Part shown: piece after piece, positions 1 through 7,529 of the stretch | How the letters are laid out: each line of letters begins with the position of its first letter | Position numbering within the stretch: position 1 is the first letter of the stretch | NCBI GenBank assembly: GCA_049325575.1 | Contig: JBMOLK010000114.1 | Coordinates: 1-15,146 of the forward strand | Length of the DNA stretch: 15,146 nucleotides | Direction: 5' to 3' | Source of the DNA: JBMOLK01 sp049325575 | GTDB lineage: Bacteria; Bacillota; Clostridia; Acetivibrionales; Acetivibrionaceae | The notes under the pieces: model-generated | Databases searched by the model: none | The model's input: the letters and a program-made list of their open reading frames with translations, nothing else | Told to the model about the DNA's origin: nothing | Program-made: the position numbers and the translations under genes

Positions 1-87
1 CAAAGCTTTTTTTACTTCATGTGTAATATTGATATATTCTCTTCTTTTCCTGGTATGAAAATATAAGTATTCAGTATGAAACTTCAT
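1..87 (-). CDS. yjbQ: YjbQ/UPF0047 family protein, N-terminal fragment cut by the window edge
   Basis: An ATG at 85-87 (minus strand) sits 5 nt after a perfect AGGAGG and opens a frame that runs off the window after 29 codons. The visible residues begin MKFHTEYLYFHTRKRREY and continue INITHEVKKAL. This matches the start I know for the UPF0047/YjbQ family: a beta strand, then a basic KRRE-type patch and an INIT motif. YjbQ proteins are about 130-140 residues long and have been linked to thiamine-phosphate synthase activity, but their physiological role is poorly defined. The gene follows ftsY by 30 nt with no terminator between, so it is probably co-transcribed with it. The catalytic part is outside the window, so the family call rests on the N-terminus alone. 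Confidence 0.72.
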   Translation of the reverse strand, partial: MKFHTEYLYFHTRKRREYINITHEVKKAL

Positions 88-117
88 AGCTGCCTCCTAA
101 AACTTAAGTCCTAATTA

Positions 118-1026
118 TTATGAGAACAGGGCTTCCACAAACTCCCCTGCATCAAATTTCTGCAAATCATCTATTTGTTCTCCCACACCGATAAGTTTGA
201 CCGGGATACTAAGCTCTGAAGCTACTGCTATTATTATTCCGCCCTTGGCGGTTCCATCAAGTTTTGTAAGAACTATTCCTGTCACTTCTGCAGTATCACC
301 GAAGGTTTTTGCCTGGGAAATGGCATTCTGCCCTGTTGTAGCATCAAGAACAAGAAGCACCTCCCTTGAAACGCCGGGAAGTTCCCTGTCTATTACCCTG
401 TATACCTTTTTTAATTCTTCCATAAGATTCTTTTTGGTGTGAAGTCTTCCTGCTGTATCACATATGAGTACATCTGCCTTCCGGGCCTTTAATGACTGTA
501 CGGCATCAAAGACAACAGCAGCCGGATCTGCCCCTTCAGTATGCTTTATTATATCAACACCAACCCTGTTAGACCATATTTCCAGTTGGTCTATAGCAGC
601 AGCTCGAAATGTATCCCCTGCAGCAAGGATAACCTTCTTCCCCCTGGATTTCAATAGGTTTGCTATCTTACCGATAGATGTAGTCTTACCAACACCGTTT
701 ACTCCAACTACAAGTATGACACTTGGAGCAGTGTCAAGTTTAAGATCGGAGTCTGCCGAACTTAGAATCTCTCTAAGCTCTTCCTTCAAAAGCTCCTTAA
801 CCTTCCTTGGGTCGGTGGTTCTGGTCTCCTTAACCTTCTTCTTAAGGTCCTCAATAATTCTCATGCTGGCATCAATTCCAACATCAGAGGTTATAAGAAT
901 TTCTTCCAGTTCTTCAAACAACTCCTCGTCAATCTTCCCAAAAGAAACCAGGACCTGATCTATCCTTTCGGTAATAGTGTTTTTTGTTTTCTTTAGTCCT
1001 TCTTTAAGCCTGTCAAAAAAGCCCAT
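118..1026 (-). CDS. ftsY: Signal recognition particle receptor FtsY
   Basis: FtsY is the SRP-receptor GTPase. It docks Ffh-ribosome-nascent-chain complexes at the membrane and passes membrane proteins to SecYEG. The 302-residue protein has an N-terminal helical N domain (about 1-95) and a G domain with all the expected motifs: the P-loop GVNGVGKT at 108-115, DTFRAAA at 138-144, DTAGRLHTK at 190-198 and TKLDGTAKGG at 254-263. The acidic A domain found in E. coli FtsY is absent, as is usual in Firmicutes. The ATG start has a GGAGG 7 nt upstream. The gene lies 173 bp downstream of smc, a common smc-ftsY pairing, but a compound inverted repeat fills that gap, so co-transcription with smc is likely but not certain. 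I see no convincing separate promoter: a TTGACT at about 1054-1059 would place the transcription start inside the ribosome-binding site. Confidence 0.98.
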   Translation of the reverse strand: MGFFDRLKEGLKKTKNTITERIDQVLVSFGKIDEELFEELEEILITSDVGIDASMRIIEDLKKKVKETRTTDPRKVKELLKEELREILSSADSDLKLDTAPSVILVVGVNGVGKTTSIGKIANLLKSRGKKVILAAGDTFRAAAIDQLEIWSNRVGVDIIKHTEGADPAAVVFDAVQSLKARKADVLICDTAGRLHTKKNLMEELKKVYRVIDRELPGVSREVLLVLDATTGQNAISQAKTFGDTAEVTGIVLTKLDGTAKGGIIIAVASELSIPVKLIGVGEQIDDLQKFDAGEFVEALFS

Positions 1027-1089
1027 ATTTTATCCTCCATTCAAAAGTGAAAATAATAAATAGTCAATTTAATTGTCTGCTAAGTTATA

Positions 1090-1210
1090 AAGTACTAGTG
1101 CCTCGTAACGTAATTCTTTTCTAAAGCATGCGAGGCACAAGCATAGGAAGTGCATTTTTAACATTATGAAAGACTGGAAATTTGTAATGTTAAAAAGCAC
1201 TAGCTTACTT
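1090..1210. repeat. Compound inverted repeat between smc and ftsY
   Basis: Three nested or competing complementary pairs lie in about 120 bp. Outer arms are AAGTACTAGTGC (1090-1101) and GCACTAG-ct-TACTT (1197-1210). One inner hairpin is GTGCCTCG (1098-1105) with CGAGGCAC (1131-1138). A second inner hairpin has an 17-bp stem with a single bulged base (1149-1166 with 1185-1201) and an 18-nt loop. The outer arms reuse the GTGC/GCAC bases of both inner hairpins, so the outer and inner folds exclude one another. The smc stop codon (1200-1202) is inside the element. No T-run follows either hairpin on the minus strand, so it is not a standard intrinsic terminator. It may be a processing or stability element, an attenuator, or a palindromic repeat family; I do not recognise it. 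Confidence 0.6.
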
Positions 1211-4200
1211 TTTCCCCCATCTTAAGCGATACTATTTTTGAGACCCCGTGTTCCTGCATTGTTACACCATACAGTGTATCAGAAGCCTCCATTGTCCCTT
1301 TCCTATGGGTGATTACTGCGAATTGTGTAAGATGCGAATACTTCTTTAAATACTGTGCAAACCGATATACGTTTGCATCATCCAAGGCTGCTTCTATCTC
1401 ATCCAGCACACAAAAAGGTGTAGGGTTAAGCCTTAGAATTGCAAAAAGCAGTGCTATGGCAGTAAACGCTCTCTCTCCTCCTGATAAAAGCATAAGGTTT
1501 TGAAGCTTCTTGCCCGGAGGCTGTACCTCTATTTCGATACCGCTTTCCAAAACATTTTCCTTATCCACTAAAATCAGCTCTGCTCTTCCTCCATCAAACA
1601 GCTCCTTAAACACCATATTAAAATTATCATTAATCAGCCTGAACTGCTCCATAAACTGCCGCTTCATAATGGAAACCATCTCGTGAATAACCTTGTGAAG
1701 CTTTTCCTGTGCCTGCTCCATATCATCCTTTTGAACAGACATAAACTCGTACCGCTCTTTTGTCTTTATATACTCTTCTATGGCAGCTACATTAACAGGA
1801 CCAAGCTCTTTAATCTCACCTCTTAGTTCATTAATCTTTTTCTGTGCCTGTGTTACACTGCCTATATCCTTTTTGAGCTCCATGGCATTGGTGTAGGTTA
1901 GTTCATATTCATCCCACATCCTGTTTTGTATAGCTTCCATTTCCGATTCAATCTTTGCCTTTTTAACTTCGATCCTGCTGTATTCCTCCTGAAGAAGAAG
2001 TATATTCTTATTAATATCAGTTATCTGGTTTATTATTCCGGAGGATTCTTCTTCAAGGACTTTTCTCTCCTCTGCGATCCTGTCTATCTCAAAAGTTTTT
2101 CCTGATTTCTCTTCTTCATACCCTTTTATTAGATATTTTAAGCCTTCATTTTTTTCATCCAGGGCTTCTATCTCTTGAGTATTCTTTGTTTTCTCGATAC
2201 TCTTTCTTTCCAAACTTCTTTCAAGGCTGTTTCTTTCACCGGTTATTCTTTCCAGTGTTTCTTTTACACCTTCTATACTTTCCAAAATTGAGTTTACAGA
2301 AATCTTGTAATCTGTTATGTCAGTATGCAGTGCATCACGCGCACTCTGGCCTTCCTTATGCTTCTCCTGGTATTCTGCCACTATTCTCTTTATCTCACTG
2401 ATGTCATTTTCTATCTGTGCCAGTTCCTTGGTATATTTTTGAAGTTCCAGCTCCGTATCCTGCTCTTGTCTTATTATCTGCTCCTTCTCCTGCCTTAGCA
2501 TCTCAATCTTGGCAAGAATCCTCTTAATATTATCCTCTATCTGGGCCAGGTGACTTTCATCTCTTATCTTTACAAGTTCATTATTCTTTAAGCTGCTTTC
2601 TTCACCCGACATCTCATCTATTAGCTCGCTAAGCATTAATGTTAGATCACCAATACTTTTTTCCAATAGAGCTTCTTCTGTTTTTAGTTTTGCTACACTA
2701 TCTTCAAGCTCCAAAACTTCCCTGTTTCTACTTAGAATGCCCGATTCCTTATGCTCCTGGCTTCCTCCGGACATTGAACCTGTGGTGCTTAGAATATCCC
2801 CTTCAAGAGTAACAATTCTAAAGCTGTACCCGAATCTCCTTGCAATTTTGATACCTGCATCAAGGTTCTCAACTACTACAACCTTTCCAAGGAAACTTAA
2901 TACAATTCCTTTATACTCCGGGCTGAAGCTGACCAAATCGGAAGCAACACCTATAAACCCATCCTGTCTTTTTATCTCGTTTACGATATGGCTGTCTAGG
3001 TATTTGCCGTTTACAGATGAAATAGGGAGAAAGGTTGCCCTGCCCAGCTTGTTTTTCTTAAGAAACTCAATAGCTCTTTTAGCATCCTCCTCACTGGTTG
3101 TGACAATATTCTGGAGAGCGCCGCCCAAAGTCATCTCTACTGCAGTCTCATACTTTTTATCAACAGTAATAAGCTGTGCCAGTGCACCGTGGATTCCCTT
3201 CCCAAATTCCGGCGACTGCTGGCAAGCCTGTAGAATCACCTTAACACTCCTGTTATAGCCTTCCAGGTTTTTTTCCATGTCCTTTAACATCTTATACCTT
3301 GAAGACTTAAACTGAATTTCTGACCTCAAACTGTTCTGCTTCTTTTTTTCTTCTTCAAGCTTTATACTTAAACTACTCTTACTTTCGCTTAAGTCGTTTA
3401 ACTTTTCCTTTATATTCTTTATAAGCTCGTTTGTATTTGAAATACTCTCTGCCAGGTCCTCTTTCTTCATGCTTTCCTTGTCTTTTTCCAAAGACAGTTG
3501 GTATAATTCACTCTCAATACTTCCCTGCCTTCTTTTGATAATTTCAATGTGGTTTTTAACATTATTTATCTGTGTCTTCTTATCCGATTGTATGTCAAGT
3601 TTGTCCATTATACTGGACTTCAAATTCTCGATATACCTTTCATGCTCGTCTAACGTAGACAAAATAGCCTGAAGTTTTTTCTCGTACTCTTCAAGCTTTA
3701 TGGAGTATTCGGCATACCTGTTGTTTAAATATTTGAGCTTCTCATTCTTGGTTTCTTCTTCCTTAGACAAGGCTTTAACCTTATCGTTTATTTCCGCTAT
3801 CTCATCATCCAAACGTAATATATTGGCTGAAAGGTTATTCTTCTTTTCATCATTTAGTTTAATCTCTGAATTACACCTTTCAAGATTACTCTCTATTGTA
3901 TAGTATTCCTGCCTTGAGGTTTCCAGCTTTCCTTCCATGTCTTTTAGAAGGCTGATATTTTTTTGATTAAGACTGGTTATTTCCTCAAGCCTTTTATTCT
4001 CACCGTCAATATTGTCCTTTATTGAAACATAACTCTCTTCCAACTCATAAATCTTTTCTTTAAATTTTGTAATATTCTCTAAATAAACATTAACCTCTAG
4101 CTCTTTTAAACTTTCTCTAAGGCTTAGATATCTTTTTGCAATTTCTGACTGCTCCTTTAAAGGCTCCAACTGGTTCTCCAGTTCCATTATAATATCATTT

Positions 4201-4772
4201 ATTCTAAGCAAATTTTGCTTCGTCATCTCAAGCTTTTTTTCCGCTTCCTGTTTCCTGACCTTATACTTCATTATACCTGAAGCTTCTTCAAATATATGTC
4301 TTCTTTCTTCTGATTTGGTACTTAGAATCTCATCTACTCTACCCTGACCGATAATGGAATACCCATCCTTACCTATACCCGTATCAAGGAACAGCTCATA
4401 AATATCCTTAAGACGGCATTGTGTCTTGTTAATCATGTACTCGCTTTCACCTGAACGGTATACACGTCTGGTAATTGTAACTTCACTAAACTCAATAGGC
4501 AGCATACTGTCAGAATTGTCAAAGGTAAGTGAAACCTCTGCAAACCCTAACGGCTTTCTATGTTCTGTTCCGGCAAATATGACATCCTCCATTTTTCCTC
4601 CCCTTAAGGTTTTGGCACTTTGTTCCCCAAGTACCCACCTTATAGCATCGGAAATATTGCTTTTACCGCTCCCGTTAGGACCAACGACAGCAGTAATGCC
4701 GGAATTGAAATCAAGTTGTATCTTGTCGGCAAAGGATTTAAAACCTTGTATTTCCAGTCTCTTTAGATGCAA
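1200..4772 (-). CDS. smc: Chromosome segregation ATPase SMC
   Basis: SMC is the core ATPase of the bacterial condensin (with ScpA and ScpB) that organises and segregates the chromosome. From the chosen start it is 1190 residues; B. subtilis Smc is 1186. The order is an N-terminal ATPase head with Walker A GPNGSGKS (31-38), a long coiled coil (about 165-510), a hinge (about 515-670, ending near GSMSGGS), a second coiled coil, then a C-terminal head with the LSGGERAF signature (from 1096) and Walker B FCVLDE (about 1120-1125). I chose the TTG at 4770-4772. The GAGGTG core lies 6 nt before it, and the product begins with M (TTG) then HLKRLEIQGFKSFAD, the normal SMC N-terminus. A GTG three codons upstream (4779-4781) overlaps the ribosome-binding site itself and is unlikely. 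The gene follows pdxA with its own candidate promoter between. Confidence 0.98.
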   Translation of the reverse strand: MHLKRLEIQGFKSFADKIQLDFNSGITAVVGPNGSGKSNISDAIRWVLGEQSAKTLRGGKMEDVIFAGTEHRKPLGFAEVSLTFDNSDSMLPIEFSEVTITRRVYRSGESEYMINKTQCRLKDIYELFLDTGIGKDGYSIIGQGRVDEILSTKSEERRHIFEEASGIMKYKVRKQEAEKKLEMTKQNLLRINDIIMELENQLEPLKEQSEIAKRYLSLRESLKELEVNVYLENITKFKEKIYELEESYVSIKDNIDGENKRLEEITSLNQKNISLLKDMEGKLETSRQEYYTIESNLERCNSEIKLNDEKKNNLSANILRLDDEIAEINDKVKALSKEEETKNEKLKYLNNRYAEYSIKLEEYEKKLQAILSTLDEHERYIENLKSSIMDKLDIQSDKKTQINNVKNHIEIIKRRQGSIESELYQLSLEKDKESMKKEDLAESISNTNELIKNIKEKLNDLSESKSSLSIKLEEEKKKQNSLRSEIQFKSSRYKMLKDMEKNLEGYNRSVKVILQACQQSPEFGKGIHGALAQLITVDKKYETAVEMTLGGALQNIVTTSEEDAKRAIEFLKKNKLGRATFLPISSVNGKYLDSHIVNEIKRQDGFIGVASDLVSFSPEYKGIVLSFLGKVVVVENLDAGIKIARRFGYSFRIVTLEGDILSTTGSMSGGSQEHKESGILSRNREVLELEDSVAKLKTEEALLEKSIGDLTLMLSELIDEMSGEESSLKNNELVKIRDESHLAQIEDNIKRILAKIEMLRQEKEQIIRQEQDTELELQKYTKELAQIENDISEIKRIVAEYQEKHKEGQSARDALHTDITDYKISVNSILESIEGVKETLERITGERNSLERSLERKSIEKTKNTQEIEALDEKNEGLKYLIKGYEEEKSGKTFEIDRIAEERKVLEEESSGIINQITDINKNILLLQEEYSRIEVKKAKIESEMEAIQNRMWDEYELTYTNAMELKKDIGSVTQAQKKINELRGEIKELGPVNVAAIEEYIKTKERYEFMSVQKDDMEQAQEKLHKVIHEMVSIMKRQFMEQFRLINDNFNMVFKELFDGGRAELILVDKENVLESGIEIEVQPPGKKLQNLMLLSGGERAFTAIALLFAILRLNPTPFCVLDEIEAALDDANVYRFAQYLKKYSHLTQFAVITHRKGTMEASDTLYGVTMQEHGVSKIVSLKMGEKVS

Positions 4773-4841
4773 GCAAAACACCTCTGTATTTTAGAATGTG
4801 TTGTTTATAATAATGACTGCCATATTGAATGCATATTAATA

Positions 4842-4869
4842 ATTTTAACATAATTTTATATTTAATCAA
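4842..4869 (-). promoter_or_regulatory. Candidate sigma-A promoter for smc
   Basis: Reading the minus strand, TTGATT (4864-4869) is followed after 16 nt by TAAAAT (4842-4847), preceded by TG one base upstream (an extended -10). It lies just past the pdxA stop codon and about 70 bp before the smc start. The region is AT-rich, so chance matches are possible, but this is the best promoter-like match seen in the smc-pdxA half of the window. Confidence 0.45.
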
Positions 4870-4879
4870 TACAGCTTAT

Positions 4880-5896
4880 TTACGGATCTTTTCGAAGGCT
4901 CTCCTTATAGCTTTGTGAATACTTTGCAGCAAGTTTTATTGCTTCAATCATGCTTACAGGGCTTGCTTTACCCGTGCCTGCAATATCAAAAGCAGTACCA
5001 TGATCTACAGAAGTGCGTAGAAAAGGAAGTCCTATTGTAATAGCAATTGTCCTTTCAAAGTCTAATGTCTTGGTAGCTATATGCCCTTGGTCATGGTATA
5101 GGGACAGCACTGAATTGTATTTACCCGTATATGCCAGATGGAATACCGAATCGGCGCCTATGGGTCCTTCAACCTTATATCCCGCAATAACTGCTTCTTT
5201 TACAGCAGGTTCAATATGATCTACTTCTTCAAAACCAAACAGCCCATGTTCTCCGCTGTGTGGATTAAGTCCGGCGACAGCCATTATTCCCTCTCTTATT
5301 CCAAGCATGCCAAGAGCTTTTGTACACCGCAGGATATACTGGAGAACACGTTCTTTTGTGACCAATTCACATGCTTTTTTAAGCGATACATGCCTGCTTA
5401 GAAAGAAAACACGCAGATTCCTTACCTCAAACATAGTTAAAGGGTCTTTTGTATTAGTAAGTCCTTCCAAAATTTCAGTATGACCAATATATTCAATACC
5501 AGCTTGTTTCAAGGATTCTTTGTTAATAGGCGTAGTTGCTACAGCATCTATTTTATCCGATAAAGCCAGCTGCACCGAATACTTAATATACTTAAAAGCT
5601 GCTTCCCCTCCAAGGGCTTGGATTTGGCCTGTTCTGATATTAGATGCACCAATGTCTCCCACATCAATCAAATTAATCGTTTCAGGATTATAGTGTCCGT
5701 TTTCGGCATTATGGATAGTATTGATTCGTGCACCTATGTTGCAAACTCTTAATGCTTTTTTTAAAACATCCATACTCCCTATAACCAAGGGCCTTGCGGT
5801 CTCATATATACTCTTTTCCTTTAGGGCTTTTACAACGATCTCAGGACCAATCCCTGCCGGATCTCCGAGAGGTATTCCTATTACTGGTTTACACAT
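4880..5896 (-). CDS. pdxA: PdxA-family 4-phosphate dehydrogenase (PdxA2-like)
   Basis: This is an NAD-dependent metal-binding oxidative decarboxylase of the PdxA family, which acts on 4-phosphorylated hydroxy acids: 4-phosphohydroxy-L-threonine for PdxA, D-threonate or D-erythronate 4-phosphate for PdxA2. From the chosen start it has 338 residues. Visible motifs are GDPAGIGPEI (11-20), TTPINKES, GHTE (H139), SRH (H169), GLNPHSGEHG (H213) and YHDQGH (H268). H169, H213 and H268 fit the three metal-binding histidines known from E. coli PdxA. The HDQGHI form, rather than HDQGLP, is the one I associate with PdxA2-type enzymes. I chose the ATG at 5894-5896 because AAGGAGG lies 8 nt upstream and the product opens MCKPVIGIPLGDP; an upstream in-frame ATG at 5947 has no ribosome-binding site. 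No DUF1537 kinase, usual partner of PdxA2, is adjacent. The substrate is therefore open. Confidence 0.92.
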   Translation of the reverse strand: MCKPVIGIPLGDPAGIGPEIVVKALKEKSIYETARPLVIGSMDVLKKALRVCNIGARINTIHNAENGHYNPETINLIDVGDIGASNIRTGQIQALGGEAAFKYIKYSVQLALSDKIDAVATTPINKESLKQAGIEYIGHTEILEGLTNTKDPLTMFEVRNLRVFFLSRHVSLKKACELVTKERVLQYILRCTKALGMLGIREGIMAVAGLNPHSGEHGLFGFEEVDHIEPAVKEAVIAGYKVEGPIGADSVFHLAYTGKYNSVLSLYHDQGHIATKTLDFERTIAITIGLPFLRTSVDHGTAFDIAGTGKASPVSMIEAIKLAAKYSQSYKESLRKDP

Positions 5897-5956
5897 CTCA
5901 AACTCCTCCTTATTTAAGTATAGATAATGAATTGGAGATATATCCATTCACGAGTC

Positions 5957-5985
5957 AATCTATTTATTGGTTGGAATATCCTCAA
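5957..5985 (-). promoter_or_regulatory. Weak candidate promoter for pdxA
   Basis: On the minus strand TTGAGG (5980-5985) and TAGATT (5957-5962) are separated by 17 nt. Each hexamer matches four of six consensus bases. It sits just after the spoVS terminator and about 60 bp before the pdxA start, where a new promoter would be needed. Placement supports it more than sequence does. Confidence 0.28.
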
Positions 5986-5993
5986 ACAACATG

Positions 5994-6020
5994 AAAAAAG
6001 CTGTTCTATAAAGAACAGCT
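5994..6020 (-). terminator. Intrinsic terminator after spoVS
   Basis: AGCTGTTCT (5999-6007) and AGAACAGCT (6012-6020) form a perfect 9-bp stem with a 4-nt loop. On the minus strand the stem is followed directly by six T residues. It starts 26 bp past the spoVS stop codon and separates spoVS from pdxA. On the plus strand there is no T-run, so it acts in the minus direction. Confidence 0.93.
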
Positions 6021-6045
6021 CCAAAATATTCACTATGTAATAAAC

Positions 6046-6306
6046 TTATCTAGGCTCAACAAGGAACTTTATTGCAGTCCTTTCTTCACCGTCGATATTG
6101 ATAGATGAAAAAGCTGGAACAGTAATAATGTCTATACCATTGGGTGCTACAAAACCTCTTGTGATTGCTATTGCTTTAATAGCTTGATTTACTGCTGCTG
6201 CCCCCACTGCTTGGATTTCTGCGGTTGATTTACCCCTTAGAATTGCTGCCAATGCTCCAGCGACCATCTTCGGCTGCGATTGAGCTGATACCTTTAATAC
6301 TTCCAT
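6046..6306 (-). CDS. spoVS: Stage V sporulation protein S (SpoVS)
   Basis: The 86-residue protein starts MEVLKVSAQSQPKMVAGAL and carries GAAAVNQAIKAIAI, RGFVAPNG and IKFLVEP, the highly conserved SpoVS/Alba-like fold sequence, at the family's exact usual length. In B. subtilis SpoVS is needed for coat assembly and completion of stage V; the family is thought to bind nucleic acid. The ATG has AGGAGG 8 nt upstream. The gene is flanked by a 149-bp upstream gap and a strong downstream terminator, so it looks like the end of a transcript or a single-gene unit. B. subtilis spoVS is sigma-H dependent, but I see no good sigma-H promoter here; TTGTTA and TAATAT spaced 18 nt apart are a possible sigma-A alternative. 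Confidence 0.97.
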   Translation of the reverse strand: MEVLKVSAQSQPKMVAGALAAILRGKSTAEIQAVGAAAVNQAIKAIAITRGFVAPNGIDIITVPAFSSINIDGEERTAIKFLVEPR

Positions 6307-6455
6307 ACACTTTTCCTCCTCATAAAATATAAATTATATAAATAATTTAATATGAATCTATATCTATATATTTATGTTAACTATGATATTGCTGACTCTT
6401 CCCCTACTGTAATATTATTGTATAACATTCTATACTAACAAACAATATCACAAAA

Positions 6456-7490
6456 TTAATATTTTATATCATAAAGTTCATGTTCGTCCTCACATGTTTT
6501 GACCTTTATTATGTCAAACTTGTATTTTTCCTTTAAATATGATATGTTTGATTTCTTTTGTCCAATAACATCGGATATCTTTTCGCTGCTGGTACAGATC
6601 ACTATTGTATCTTTACCTGACAGATTCTTTTGTTTAATCATTTCTTCTATGCTGTTTAGAGCCAATTTTGACTCTACCAGCTGTCTAAAAGCCGGATGAA
6701 AAGGCCCCGCTATAATGTCTCCACCTTCATTTATACTCTCTGTTGGCTGAAGTCCTATTCTAATTACATTTATATTGTTGTTCCGGTAAAGCTCCAGGAG
6801 CTTTGCACAAAGGTCCACAGCCTCATCCAGTCTTAAAGGAGTGTATTTGCCCTGTTTATACATTTTCTCAAGATATGTGTCCTTTATCACTAATGTAGGG
6901 TATATTCTTACAATATCCGGCATTAATTCAACAACTTTTTCCCCGGTGTTTAAAGCCCTCTCAAAACTGTCTCCCGGAAGCCCTAACATGGTTTGTATTC
7001 CTAAAGTAAATCCATTTTTTCTGATAAGCTCGCATGCTCTTACTACATCCTCAATACTATGTCCCCTGCAGCTCTTAACCAATACTTCTTCGTTGAGGCT
7101 CTGGACTCCAAGCTCAATGGTTGAAACCTTATATATCTTCAAATAGTCAAGAATTTCCTGGCTAATATAATCAGGACGGGTGGAGAGTCTAACGCCTTTA
7201 ATCTTCCCTCTTTTTATATACTCATATGCCGTTTCAAGAAATTGAAGCTGTTCGTCTTTATCTATCCCTGTAAAGCTTCCTCCATAAAAACCTATTTCTA
7301 TAAATGAATTAGGCAAAGCCGTGTTAATATGAGATTCCACAACCAATCTCATTTTGTCCTTGGTCATATCCTCTTTCTGTCCGCTAATGTTCTTTTGGTT
7401 ACAGTATATACAATCAAAAGGACAGCCTTTATGTGGGATAAATATAGGTATAACTATATGCCTCTCTATGATTCTCACCTCTAATGACAT
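6456..7490 (-). CDS. Radical SAM protein, Elp3-like (no acetyltransferase domain)
   Basis: The 344-residue protein has the radical SAM cluster motif CPFDCIYC (C23, C27, C30) near its N-terminus, followed by GFYGGSFTGI, a SAM-contacting region, and STRPDYI and ELGVQSLNEEVL, which are typical of the Elp3/HemN-like radical SAM core. The C-terminal part holds IRIGLQPT and GPFHPAFRQLVES. Full Elp3 enzymes, which modify tRNA wobble uridine, carry a GNAT acetyltransferase domain; this protein is too short for it. Close relatives beside rnc are common in clostridia and are often labelled elongator complex protein 3, but I know of no proven function. It is 39 bp downstream of rnc and probably co-transcribed. 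The ATG directly follows an in-frame stop and has no visible ribosome-binding site; a GAGGTG lies inside the first codons, so the true start may be a few codons later or translation may be coupled to rnc. Confidence 0.9.
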   Translation of the reverse strand: MSLEVRIIERHIVIPIFIPHKGCPFDCIYCNQKNISGQKEDMTKDKMRLVVESHINTALPNSFIEIGFYGGSFTGIDKDEQLQFLETAYEYIKRGKIKGVRLSTRPDYISQEILDYLKIYKVSTIELGVQSLNEEVLVKSCRGHSIEDVVRACELIRKNGFTLGIQTMLGLPGDSFERALNTGEKVVELMPDIVRIYPTLVIKDTYLEKMYKQGKYTPLRLDEAVDLCAKLLELYRNNNINVIRIGLQPTESINEGGDIIAGPFHPAFRQLVESKLALNSIEEMIKQKNLSGKDTIVICTSSEKISDVIGQKKSNISYLKEKYKFDIIKVKTCEDEHELYDIKY

Positions 7491-7529
7491 TTATTAACAT
7501 AATACGTATTAAATAAATATTTCCCAAAA

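Noticed and set aside
464..958. Plus-strand open frame of 164 codons opposite ftsY
   Set aside because: It lies wholly opposite a clearly conserved gene, has no recognisable motif and a serine/threonine/proline-rich composition expected from the antisense of a real gene. The same applies to the 173-codon plus frame at 2737-3258 opposite smc and other plus-strand frames.
1054..1059. TTGACT as a -35 for ftsY
   Set aside because: The only matching -10 at 17 nt would put the transcription start inside the ftsY ribosome-binding site, leaving almost no leader.
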